Origin: JADJSS01 sp964490845 | GTDB taxonomy: Bacteria > Bacteroidota > Bacteroidia > Chitinophagales > JADIYW01 | Length of the DNA stretch: 64,000 nucleotides | Direction of reading: 5' to 3' | Assembly: GCA_964490845.1 (NCBI GenBank) | Contig: CAZBED010000009.1 | Coordinates: 1-64,000, forward strand | Part shown: piece by piece, positions 1 through 7,728 of the stretch | How positions within the stretch are numbered: the stretch's first letter is position 1 | Layout of the letters: the number at the start of each line of letters is the position of its first letter | Program-made: the position numbers and the translations under genes | Notes under the pieces: generated by a model | The model's database searches: none | Told to the model about the DNA's origin: nothing | Seen by the model: only the letters and a program-made list of their open reading frames with translations

Positions 1-93
1 TTAAATCAACAAAAAACTCTAATTTGCACTGTCTGAAAAAAGGGGTACTTACATGTCTTGTCCTGAAATAGGTTTACACTAAAAAGTGTAAAA

Positions 94-183
94 ATGGGCA
101 ATAAGATCATTCAAAAACCAAGAGATTGTTTTTCAGATGAAGAAAAGCATATGATTATTCACCCGCCCACGGCAGGTGTTTAG
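94..183 (+). pseudogene. Possible truncated transposase orfA N-terminus
   Basis: A 29-codon reading frame starts with ATG just after a small hairpin (arms 73-80 and 85-92, TTTACACT/AGTGTAAA). Its start (MGNKIIQKPRDCFSDEEK) resembles the beginning of small IS3/IS66-type OrfA proteins, which open with a basic stretch and an F-S-x-E-x-K segment leading to a helix-turn-helix. The similarity stops after about 22 residues, where the palindromic repeat at 170-220 begins and supplies a stop. No second transposase frame is visible downstream. Assignment is from resemblance only, so this could also be a chance frame. Confidence 0.25.
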
Positions 184-220
184 CTTAGCAAGGCCTTAGC
201 GCAGCAAGCGTCACCTGCCG
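170..220. repeat. Palindromic REP-like element
   Basis: Perfect 9-base arms CGGCAGGTG (170-178) and CACCTGCCG (212-220) flank a 33-base centre that is itself partly self-complementary around AAGGCCTT. It is GC-rich against an AT-rich surrounding, as expected for an extragenic palindromic repeat. It sits exactly where the transposase-like frame loses similarity. The rest of positions 1-440 holds no gene that I can support. Confidence 0.5.
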
Positions 221-442
221 ACCACGAACCGGTTGGTTTCCTCACCAGCTGAAAAAAATAGGTATAAAATCAATCGACCTCCCGCGTAGTTGTTGGTGTT
301 CAGTTTGCGAGTGAAGGGGAGTAAAATGTTCACCAACATATTTATGAAAACGAGAAAGGTGTGGTAGTACTTGGAAGGTAGTTTGTTGATGAGGAATACC
401 GATTACCGGTAGTAAACTATAAAACAAACATGAAGCATGAAA

Positions 443-1348
443 TTAAACAATCTGTTTGTTGCCTTTAATGCTTAAAAGCAAAACGCCGCCCAGCACAAAA
501 GCCGTTCCGAGGAGATGTAAAATGGAGAAGTCTTCCTTTAAAATGTAATAGGAAAAAACAATCGTTGCGATAGGGCCGACACTGGCGATGATAGCCATAT
601 TGGATGAACCAATCAGGGCGATACCTTTTGTCATCAGGAAGGAGGGCAATACAGTACCGATAACAGCAACACCGATTCCCAGCAGATAGACCTGATATGG
701 AAAGGAGAAGACAGCAAAACCATGAATGATGACGTAATGTGTCAGGACAGCAAGACAGGAAACAATCATGGAAATACAGGTGAAACGAACAGTACCGATA
801 TTTTTTATCAATAAGTCGCTTCTGACCAGGTAAAGTGCGTAGGTTAGTGAACTCAGCAATACGAAAATTGTCCCTTTGGTCAGGTTGCTGCTGTCATAGG
901 AGGCTTTATCTGAATAAAACGCGATAAGTATACCGATATAACATATTACCACGGCGATAATCTGTACGGCGTATATCTTTCGTTTGAAAAATATCCTTGA
1001 CATGATAAGCACAAAAGTAGGATAGGTGAAGATGATATTTCTTTCCAGTGAGGCGCTTACATATTGCAAGCCCATAAAGTCAAACAAGGCGGCCAGATAG
1101 TAGCCGATTAACCCGAGTGTGATAATGGATATCCAGTTTTGTTTCCCTATCGCTTCGGGAGTTTTCTTATACTCATTGATGAGTATTAGAACATACAACG
1201 GCAAGGCGAACAGCATCCGCAGCATCAGTATTTCCAGGCCGTCTACACCATAGCTAAAAGCGAGTTTTGCAAAAATCCCCTTCGTCGAAAAGCAAACGGC
1301 TCCGAAAAAGACCAAAACTATTCCTTTATAAAAACTGGATTTTATCAT
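443..1348 (-). CDS. EamA-family (DMT) transporter
   Basis: A 301-residue integral membrane protein with about ten hydrophobic segments and an internal duplication typical of EamA drug/metabolite exporters. The N-terminus contains the usual first helix with a G-x-x-C-F-S-T-K-G-I-F-A-K turn, and the second half starts around residue 160 (KGTIFVLLSSLTYALYL). Members export amino acids or small metabolites at the inner membrane; the substrate cannot be read from sequence. The start codon directly follows the U-run of the terminator hairpin of the upstream gene on the same strand, leaving no normal ribosome-binding region. No other good start exists before residue 42. Confidence 0.85.
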   Translation of the reverse strand: MIKSSFYKGIVLVFFGAVCFSTKGIFAKLAFSYGVDGLEILMLRMLFALPLYVLILINEYKKTPEAIGKQNWISIITLGLIGYYLAALFDFMGLQYVSASLERNIIFTYPTFVLIMSRIFFKRKIYAVQIIAVVICYIGILIAFYSDKASYDSSNLTKGTIFVLLSSLTYALYLVRSDLLIKNIGTVRFTCISMIVSCLAVLTHYVIIHGFAVFSFPYQVYLLGIGVAVIGTVLPSFLMTKGIALIGSSNMAIIASVGPIATIVFSYYILKEDFSILHLLGTAFVLGGVLLLSIKGNKQIV

Positions 1349-1373
1349 AAAAAAAGGCAGCCGGATGGCTGCC
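1349..1373 (-). terminator. Intrinsic terminator abutting a start codon
   Basis: Read on the minus strand, a perfect 7-bp stem GGCAGCC/GGCTGCC (1356-1373, loop ATCC) is followed by seven T residues (1355-1349) and then immediately by the ATG of the EamA transporter. It lies 23 bases after the stop of the coiled-coil gene and should terminate that transcript. Confidence 0.85.
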
Positions 1374-1396
1374 TAAATATCTTTAAAAAAAAGTAA

Positions 1397-2356
1397 TTAT
1401 TTCATCGAAAATGAAGACTGGCCAATCAAAAAGCCTTTTTCATAAACTTCAACGGAATATTTTCCGGAAGCGAATTTAAACGACTGCGCCCAGTAAGAAC
1501 ATACCGTCTTTGTTTCGTTTTGATAATCCGGGCTGATGGAATAGGTGAACGGAATATCATTTCCGGTAGTGGCTTCCGTGAAGGTGCCGCTGCCTAGGTT
1601 TTGCAACTGAATGGTAGAGCCATCCGGTGATATGATACGTACCTCAATTTTTGTTTCGCCGGAAGGCGCTATTTTGTTTTGCAAAACATCGAAACACACT
1701 CTCAGTTTTTCCGCGTCTTTCGCTTTGCTTACTTCATCCTCTTTGCCTTTTCGGGTCATGCGGATTGGAGTGGCCTGTATGTTGGCCGTGCTCAGGATAG
1801 ATGCCTTGTCAATTCTGTCTTTCATACGTTTATTCTCCGCATCTACTTCCTGTTTCTTCTGAAGGGTGGAAGAAAGTTCTCCGGAAATGCTGTCACGTTC
1901 CTGGAACAGTATCTTGTTTACCGTTACCAAAGAGTCAATCGTTGTCTGAAGGCGCATTTTGTCGTCTTCCATTTGCTTCATCAATGCCTGCGCTTCTTCC
2001 AGCAATTTGCTTTTAGAGGCGTCGCCAGTTTTCAAAACGGAGATTTGTGTCAGTAAAGCGTCTATCTTCGCTTTCTTGGAAGATAATTCTTGTTCTTTTA
2101 CGGTCAGCAAGCTGTCTAATCCCGCATTCTCTGCACGATAGCTTTCAATTTCCTGTAATGATTCCGCATACTTTTTGTCGAGTTCCGTTTTTAGCGTTTC
2201 GACTTCATCGCGTTGTTTCTCCGTAACAACGATGGTTTCTTTGGATTTTTTTAGTTTTACATTGGTGTATACCAATCCACCAATCAACAGGGCAATCAAT
2301 ACAATGTAGATAGCATGTAACCTGCCATTGGAGTTGCCATTTTCGTTTTCTGACAT
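1397..2356 (-). CDS. Membrane-anchored coiled-coil protein, function unknown
   Basis: A 319-residue protein. A short polar N-terminus is followed by one transmembrane helix (about residues 13-31) and a long heptad-rich coiled coil from about 35 to 185, rich in E, K, L and Q. The C-terminal 120 residues look globular (FDVLQNKIAPSG, then beta-rich segments ending SFSMK) and would sit in the periplasm. Proteins of this shape are common and conserved in Bacteroidota but I know of no assigned function. A perfect -7 box lies 23 bases upstream, so it is probably transcribed alone and ends at the terminator at 1349-1373. Confidence 0.8.
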   Translation of the reverse strand: MSENENGNSNGRLHAIYIVLIALLIGGLVYTNVKLKKSKETIVVTEKQRDEVETLKTELDKKYAESLQEIESYRAENAGLDSLLTVKEQELSSKKAKIDALLTQISVLKTGDASKSKLLEEAQALMKQMEDDKMRLQTTIDSLVTVNKILFQERDSISGELSSTLQKKQEVDAENKRMKDRIDKASILSTANIQATPIRMTRKGKEDEVSKAKDAEKLRVCFDVLQNKIAPSGETKIEVRIISPDGSTIQLQNLGSGTFTEATTGNDIPFTYSISPDYQNETKTVCSYWAQSFKFASGKYSVEVYEKGFLIGQSSFSMK

Positions 2357-2378
2357 AAGAATTTTGTTTACGTTCCTG

Positions 2379-2386
2379 CAAATTTA
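2379..2386 (-). promoter_or_regulatory. -7 promoter element of the coiled-coil gene
   Basis: The minus strand reads TAAATTTG, an exact match to the Bacteroidota sigma-ABfr -7 consensus TAnnTTTG, 22 bases before the start codon. I do not see a clear -33 TTTG at the usual distance. Confidence 0.45.
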
Positions 2387-2468
2387 CGTTTAAATTTTGA
2401 ATAGTTGATGTATCTTGCATAAATATTGAAAATTATTTTTTACCTAATTCGAACAAAAACTGTGAGTT

Positions 2469-3197
2469 ATGTTAGATAATATGAAAATGGAGGATATTCT
2501 TTTTCTTGATATTGAAACCGTACCCGGGGTAAAGTCGTATGATGAACTGGATACTTATGTTCAGGAATTATGGGAAGAAAAAAGAGGGAAACACAAAGGG
2601 GATAATGACCGGACGGAAGATTTCTATTTTAATAATGCCGGAATATTTGCCGAGTTTGGAAAAATAATCTGTATTTCCGTTGGCTGGCTGGCGCAGGATG
2701 GCATGTTTCAGGGAATTGAGCTCAAATCATTCGCGGGGGATGACGAAGTTAAATTGCTGAAAGATTTCTCCTTCTTTTTAAAGAAACAAACCAGCTTCAA
2801 CAGAAATCTGGTTTGCTGCGGGCATAATATCAAAGAATTTGATGTGCCTTATATCTGCAGGAGAATGCTGATAAACAACCTCAAATTGCCGGATTATTTT
2901 GAGGGCTTGCAGGCAAAGAAACCCTGGGAAGCCGGATTGCTGGATACCATGGATTTATGGAAATTCGGGGATTATAAGAACTATATATCCTTGAAATTAC
3001 TGGCACATTGCCTCGGGATTCCTTCTCCAAAAGACGATATTTCCGGTAAGGATGTGGGGAAAGTCTACTGGCAGGATAACGGGCTGGAACGCATCACCAC
3101 CTATTGCCAGAAAGATGTTCTGACCACCGCACAAATAGTTTTAAAATTGAAAGGATTATCCTTAATTTCGGACAGTAATGTTAAAATAAATCAATAG
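2469..3197 (+). CDS. DEDD-type 3'-5' exonuclease (PolB-exo-like)
   Basis: A 242-residue stand-alone proofreading-type exonuclease of the predicted PolB-like family. Exo I is LFLDIETVPG (Asp14, Glu16), Exo II is GHNIKEFDVPYICRR (Asp near 124), and Exo III is YCQKDVLTTAQI near residue 212 with a Y-x3-D spacing, the DEDDy pattern. These acidic residues bind two metal ions that hydrolyse DNA from the 3' end. ATG codons at residues 1, 5 and 7 are all possible starts. It lies 8 bases upstream of the ABC gene and is probably co-transcribed with it, although no functional link is obvious. Confidence 0.88.
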   Translation: MLDNMKMEDILFLDIETVPGVKSYDELDTYVQELWEEKRGKHKGDNDRTEDFYFNNAGIFAEFGKIICISVGWLAQDGMFQGIELKSFAGDDEVKLLKDFSFFLKKQTSFNRNLVCCGHNIKEFDVPYICRRMLINNLKLPDYFEGLQAKKPWEAGLLDTMDLWKFGDYKNYISLKLLAHCLGIPSPKDDISGKDVGKVYWQDNGLERITTYCQKDVLTTAQIVLKLKGLSLISDSNVKINQ

Positions 3198-3205
3198 GTA
3201 CTTTT

Positions 3206-4987
3206 ATGAGTGAATTACTTTTAGACGTTAAAAACTTAGTAACGGAATTTAAAACGGAAAGCGGTATTGTAAAAGCGGTCGATGATGTTTCTTTTCAGGT
3301 AAATAAAGGTGAAGTAGTTGGAATTGTAGGGGAGTCCGGTTCCGGGAAATCGGTTACATCGTTGTCTGTCATGCGGCTGATTCCCAATCCTCCCGGCCAA
3401 ATCACAGGTGGCCAAATCAACTATTACCGGGATGGAAAAAATGCCATTGACCTGGTCAGGATTCCCGAACAGGAAATGCGTTCTTTTCGCGGCAATGAAA
3501 TATCCATGATTTTTCAGGAGCCTATGACTTCACTCAATCCGGTATTCACCTGCGGCAATCAGGTCATGGAAGCGATTATGCTGCACCAAAAGATTTCAAA
3601 GAAAGAAGCGGAAGCCCGGACACTCGATTTATTTGCACAGGTAAAACTCCCTAACCCGGACAGAATTTTAAAGGCTTACCCGCATCAGTTATCCGGCGGA
3701 CAAAAACAACGTGTGATGATTGCAATGGCGATGAGTTGTCAGCCGAAAATATTAATCGCGGATGAGCCCACCACGGCACTGGATGTTACGGTTCAAAAGA
3801 CCATACTCGAGCTCATCAATGATTTAAGCCGCCAGACAGGCATGTCCACGATTTTTATTACGCATGATTTAGGTGTTATCGCTGAAATTGCGGATAAAGT
3901 GGTGGTGATGTATAAAGGAAAAATTGTGGAGCAGGGAACCGTTCTCGACATCTTTTCCAATCCTAAACATCCGTATACGAAAGGCTTGCTGGCTTGCCGG
4001 CCTCCGTTAGGCAAACGACTGAGCAAACTGCCCGTTATCGCTGATTTTATGGAAGAAAAAGACGGTGTCATTACAGAGAAGGCTGCTGACATGAATGCAT
4101 TGGTGGAAGCATTTGTGGTAAGTGAAGACAGTACCCGGAAGCGATATGAAGATTTGCAGCAGCATACACCGATTTTGCAGTTGAAAAATATACAAACCTG
4201 GTTCCCGTCCAAAACCAACATTTTCGGTAAACCGCTGGATTATGTAAAAGCAGTGGACGATGTGTCTTTTGATGTGAATGAAGGGGAAACTTTGGGATTG
4301 GTAGGAGAAAGCGGCTGCGGGAAAACAACCTTAGGCAGAACAATATTAAGACTGGTAGAACCTACCGGCGGAAAAGCGATTTTTGATGGTAAGGATATTT
4401 TCAATCTGGACCAGTCGGCGTTAAAACTGCTGCGCGAACACATGCAGATTATTTTTCAGGATCCTTATTCATCCCTGAATCCGAGGATGACGATAGGTAA
4501 TGCCATTCTGGAGCCGATGCAGGTACATAATAAATACAGCAATAATGCAGAGCGTAAGGATAAAGTAATTGAATTGCTGGAAAAAGTGAACATGAAAGCG
4601 GAACATTTTCAGCGTTATCCGCATGAGTTTTCCGGCGGACAACGGCAACGTATTTGTATTGCCCGCGCGCTGGCATTGAACCCGAAATTTATCATTTGCG
4701 ATGAGTCTGTGTCTGCGCTGGACGTTTCCGTGCAGGCACAGGTGCTTAATTTACTGATACAGCTGCGCGAAGAATTTAAATTTACATACATCTTCATCTC
4801 TCATGATTTATCGGTAGTGAAATTTATGAGCGACCGTATGGTGGTTATGAATAAAGGGAAGATAGAAGAAATGGGGGTTGCCGATGAAATCTACAACAAC
4901 CCACAGCAGGAATATACCAAGAAACTGATTGCCGCGATTCCTAAAGGGAATCTGGAAGATATCAGGGCACGATTTGAAAGAGTTTAA
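3206..4987 (+). CDS. Fused double-ATPase peptide/opine ABC transporter protein
   Basis: A 593-residue protein with two complete ABC ATPase domains of the DppD and DppF type in one chain, as in GsiA/YejF. Domain 1 has Walker A GESGSGKS near residue 42, signature LSGGQKQR near 161 and Walker B ILIADEPTTALD. Domain 2 has GESGCGKT near 367, FSGGQRQR near 474 and FIICDESVSALD. Both carry the oligopeptide-transporter C-terminal extension (HPYTKGLL; QEYTKKLI). It should power uptake of di- or oligopeptides through a permease pair, but no permease or binding protein is encoded next to it. The two halves differ, so this is an ancestral DppD-DppF fusion rather than a recent duplication. Confidence 0.93.
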   Translation: MSELLLDVKNLVTEFKTESGIVKAVDDVSFQVNKGEVVGIVGESGSGKSVTSLSVMRLIPNPPGQITGGQINYYRDGKNAIDLVRIPEQEMRSFRGNEISMIFQEPMTSLNPVFTCGNQVMEAIMLHQKISKKEAEARTLDLFAQVKLPNPDRILKAYPHQLSGGQKQRVMIAMAMSCQPKILIADEPTTALDVTVQKTILELINDLSRQTGMSTIFITHDLGVIAEIADKVVVMYKGKIVEQGTVLDIFSNPKHPYTKGLLACRPPLGKRLSKLPVIADFMEEKDGVITEKAADMNALVEAFVVSEDSTRKRYEDLQQHTPILQLKNIQTWFPSKTNIFGKPLDYVKAVDDVSFDVNEGETLGLVGESGCGKTTLGRTILRLVEPTGGKAIFDGKDIFNLDQSALKLLREHMQIIFQDPYSSLNPRMTIGNAILEPMQVHNKYSNNAERKDKVIELLEKVNMKAEHFQRYPHEFSGGQRQRICIARALALNPKFIICDESVSALDVSVQAQVLNLLIQLREEFKFTYIFISHDLSVVKFMSDRMVVMNKGKIEEMGVADEIYNNPQQEYTKKLIAAIPKGNLEDIRARFERV

Positions 4988-4991
4988 ATAT

Positions 4992-6326
4992 TTATTGGCA
5001 TTCAAACAGTAATCGTCGGCCTTTCTGGCTTTCGTCAAAATGCCCGTTGTTGAATGCTAAGTGCCCGCTTACAAAAGTTTGTTTTACTTTCCCTTTTACC
5101 ATTTTTTCTTCCAGCGGGCTCCATCCGCATTTATACAAAATGTTGGACTCTTGTATTTTCCATGTTTCGTTTATATCCAGTACAGCAATGTCGGCGTAAT
5201 AGCCTTCCCGCAAGAATCCCCGTTGTTGAATGTTAAAACAATCAGCCGGAGCATGGCTCATTTTTTCAACTATCTTTTCCAGTGTTATCTGCTGGTGATG
5301 GTAAAAGTCGAGCATAATATTGATGGCGTGCTGTACCAAAGGTAATCCGGCTGGCGCCTGAAAATACGATTGCTGTTTCTCATCGCGGGTATGCGGCGCA
5401 TGGTCGGTAGCGATGATGTCGAGCCGGTCATCCAGCAACCCTTTGAACAAGGCTTCTTTATCCGATTTATATTTGATGGCGGGATTACATTTGATATAAG
5501 CGCCTAACCGGGCGTAATCTTCCTGTTGGAAATACAAATGGTGTACACAAACCTCGCTGGTGATTCTCTTTTCTTTCAGCGGCTTTGTATTGTCAAACAA
5601 TCCCACTTCTTTTTCCGTAGAAATGTGAAGGATATGCAGTCGCGTATTGTATTCTTTTGCCAGCTCTATAGCAAAGGAAGATGACAGATAACAGGCCTCC
5701 GCACTTCTGATTTCAGGATGGCATGACATGGGAACATATTCTCCGTACTTCTCTTTATAGAGTGCTACATTTTCGCGTATCGTTTTTTCATCTTCGCAAT
5801 GAGTGGCAATCAGCATCGGGGAGCGGGAGAATACATTGCGCAACACCTGTTCATTATCCACCAGCATATTACCGGTTGAGGCACCCATGAAAATCTTGAC
5901 GCCGCAAACATTCGCGGGGTTGGTCTTTAATACTTCGTCCAGATTATCATTGCTGGTACCCATATAAAATGAATAGTTGGCCATGGATGTATTCGCCGCA
6001 ATCTGATATTTTTCTTCCAGTAATTCCTGTGTCAGTGCTGCCGGTTTGGTATTCGGCATTTCCATAAAGGAGGTAACTCCGCCGGCAACTGCCGCTCTTG
6101 CTTCCGAATGGATGTTTGCCTTTTGTGTTAATCCAGGTTCGCGAAAATGTACCTGGTCATCTATTATGCCCGGAATAACATATTGGTGAGCCGCATCAAT
6201 TATAGTTGCAGCGGCATCTGATATATCGCGGTCGATTTTTGAAATAAAACTGCCTTCAATTAAAATATCCTTTTGCTCAATTTTGCCTTCATTGACTATC
6301 TTTCCGTTTTTAATTAAATACTTCAT
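4992..6326 (-). CDS. pyrC: Dihydroorotase
   Basis: A 444-residue class I amidohydrolase. It converts carbamoyl-aspartate to dihydroorotate, the third step of pyrimidine synthesis. Visible motifs are GVKIFMGASTGN (the metal-bridging Lys), ATHCED, LHILHIST and the catalytic ATDHAPHTRDEK; FREPGLTQKANI carries the substrate-binding Arg. The first metal-ligand motif reads DDQVH instead of D-x-H-x-H, so the first His is Gln (Gln58); see findings. It follows the MFS transporter by 6 bases on the same strand, giving a two-gene operon, and converges with the ABC gene with only 4 bases between stops. Confidence 0.9.
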   Translation of the reverse strand: MKYLIKNGKIVNEGKIEQKDILIEGSFISKIDRDISDAAATIIDAAHQYVIPGIIDDQVHFREPGLTQKANIHSEARAAVAGGVTSFMEMPNTKPAALTQELLEEKYQIAANTSMANYSFYMGTSNDNLDEVLKTNPANVCGVKIFMGASTGNMLVDNEQVLRNVFSRSPMLIATHCEDEKTIRENVALYKEKYGEYVPMSCHPEIRSAEACYLSSSFAIELAKEYNTRLHILHISTEKEVGLFDNTKPLKEKRITSEVCVHHLYFQQEDYARLGAYIKCNPAIKYKSDKEALFKGLLDDRLDIIATDHAPHTRDEKQQSYFQAPAGLPLVQHAINIMLDFYHHQQITLEKIVEKMSHAPADCFNIQQRGFLREGYYADIAVLDINETWKIQESNILYKCGWSPLEEKMVKGKVKQTFVSGHLAFNNGHFDESQKGRRLLFECQ

Positions 6327-6332
6327 GGCGGT

Positions 6333-7598
6333 TTATTTTTTCACTTTCCCGATTAAATTCCCTCTAAGTGCAAAATAAATCAAAAACAAATAACAAGGCA
6401 ATAAAATCCAATAGGAAATATGTCTGTTTGCGCCGTCTGCTCCGCTTAAATGTCCGTAAATTAAAGGAATAATGGCGCCTCCGGCAATTCCCATGATGAG
6501 TAGGGAGGAACCGGTTTTAGTAAATTTTCCAAGACCTTCTATAGAAAGCGGCCAGATGCAGGGCCACATCAGCGCATGGGCAAAACTCAATGCGATTAAA
6601 AAGTAAATGGAAATCACTCCGGAGGTAAACAAGGCGCCCACCGTAAAAATAATGCCTAAAGATGCGCAAATCATAAGCGCCTGCTGCTGTGAAAGATATT
6701 TCGGAATACTAAAAATACCGGCCACATAACCAATCGTAAGCGCTACTAAAGCGTAAATAGGAAAGAGGTTAGCTTTTTCCGCCGCTATGCCCAACGATTG
6801 TCCATATAAAGGCAGTGTATCGATAGAAGTGACTTCCACACCTACATAAACAAAAATCCCTACTACACCTAACAACAGATAAGGGTATTGCAGAATAGAC
6901 GTACGGTTGGTAGTGACATCAGTGTCGTCATCTTCCGCATCTTTGATTTCCGGCAGCTTGGAAAATTTAATCAGCAAGGCAAGGCAGATTAACACCAATG
7001 CGATTACCGAGTAAGGAGTGATGAGCTTGTTAGCCAGGTTTTGTAGAGCGGCTTCTTTGGCTTCACCGGTCAATGATTTGATGGATTCGGAAAACTGGCT
7101 CATGCCGCTGAACAGTAATTTATTCAGGATAAAAATTCCAATCATACCGGCTACTTTGTTACAGATACCCATGATGGAGATGCGTTGTGCCGCACTTTCT
7201 ATAGGACCCAAAATGGTAATATATGGATTGGAGGCCGTTTGTAATAACGCCAGGCCGGTGCCTTCAATAAACAGGCCGGCAAGGAACAGTAAATAATTTC
7301 TGCTGAGGGCAGCTGGTATAAATATGGCGGCACCAAACGACATAATGAGCAATCCGAGCGCCATGCCGTTCGGAAATCCTATTTTTTTAAGTATCATTCC
7401 GGAAGGAAAGGCCATGACAAAATAAGCGATGAAAAAAGCGAAAGTGACAAGATAAGCCACCACATCCGTCAGCTCACAGGCCTGTTTTAAAAATGGAATC
7501 AATAATCCGTTCAGCCAGGTGACGAATCCGAATAAAAAGAAAAGTACGCCGATGATGGCTATCTGGTAGTTGACGGAAACTTTTGATTGTTCAGACAT
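6333..7598 (-). CDS. Sugar MFS transporter, FucP/GluP type
   Basis: A 421-residue, twelve-helix transporter of the fucose/glucose-galactose proton-symporter family. Diagnostic segments are the first helix FFLFGFVTWLNGLLIPFLK, the G-x-x-L-K-K-I-G-F loop near residue 75 and GLALLQTASNPYITILGP near 115-135. It acts in the inner membrane to import a hexose or related sugar; the substrate is not predictable. No sugar-catabolic gene is adjacent, and the following gene 6 bases away is pyrC. Confidence 0.9.
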   Translation of the reverse strand: MSEQSKVSVNYQIAIIGVLFFLFGFVTWLNGLLIPFLKQACELTDVVAYLVTFAFFIAYFVMAFPSGMILKKIGFPNGMALGLLIMSFGAAIFIPAALSRNYLLFLAGLFIEGTGLALLQTASNPYITILGPIESAAQRISIMGICNKVAGMIGIFILNKLLFSGMSQFSESIKSLTGEAKEAALQNLANKLITPYSVIALVLICLALLIKFSKLPEIKDAEDDDTDVTTNRTSILQYPYLLLGVVGIFVYVGVEVTSIDTLPLYGQSLGIAAEKANLFPIYALVALTIGYVAGIFSIPKYLSQQQALMICASLGIIFTVGALFTSGVISIYFLIALSFAHALMWPCIWPLSIEGLGKFTKTGSSLLIMGIAGGAIIPLIYGHLSGADGANRHISYWILLPCYLFLIYFALRGNLIGKVKK

Positions 7599-7627
7599 AG
7601 ATATTGTTTTAAAGTGTGTACAGTTAT

Positions 7628-7635
7628 CAAATATA
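7628..7635 (-). promoter_or_regulatory. -7 promoter element of the MFS-pyrC operon
   Basis: The minus strand reads TATATTTG, an exact TAnnTTTG match, 29 bases before the MFS start codon. A weaker TATATTTA on the plus strand at 7678-7685 may serve the divergent outer-membrane gene. Confidence 0.45.
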
Positions 7636-7728
7636 AATCAAAAATTATGTAAATCTTATTTTTACATCTGAATTACTTATATTTACCCGATATTTCGGAC
7701 GGGATATTGCCGAATTTAAAGTAAGTGT

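Noticed and set aside
242..427. 61-codon minus-strand frame at the left edge
   Set aside because: No signal, motif or family resemblance; composition like translated spacer DNA; adjacent to repeats.
1679..2056. 125-codon plus-strand frame inside the coiled-coil gene
   Set aside because: Lies wholly antisense to a well-supported gene whose biased Lys/Glu codons keep the opposite strand open.
3793..4221. 142-codon minus-strand frame in the ABC gene
   Set aside because: Fully antisense to conserved ATPase domain 1; no recognisable protein features.
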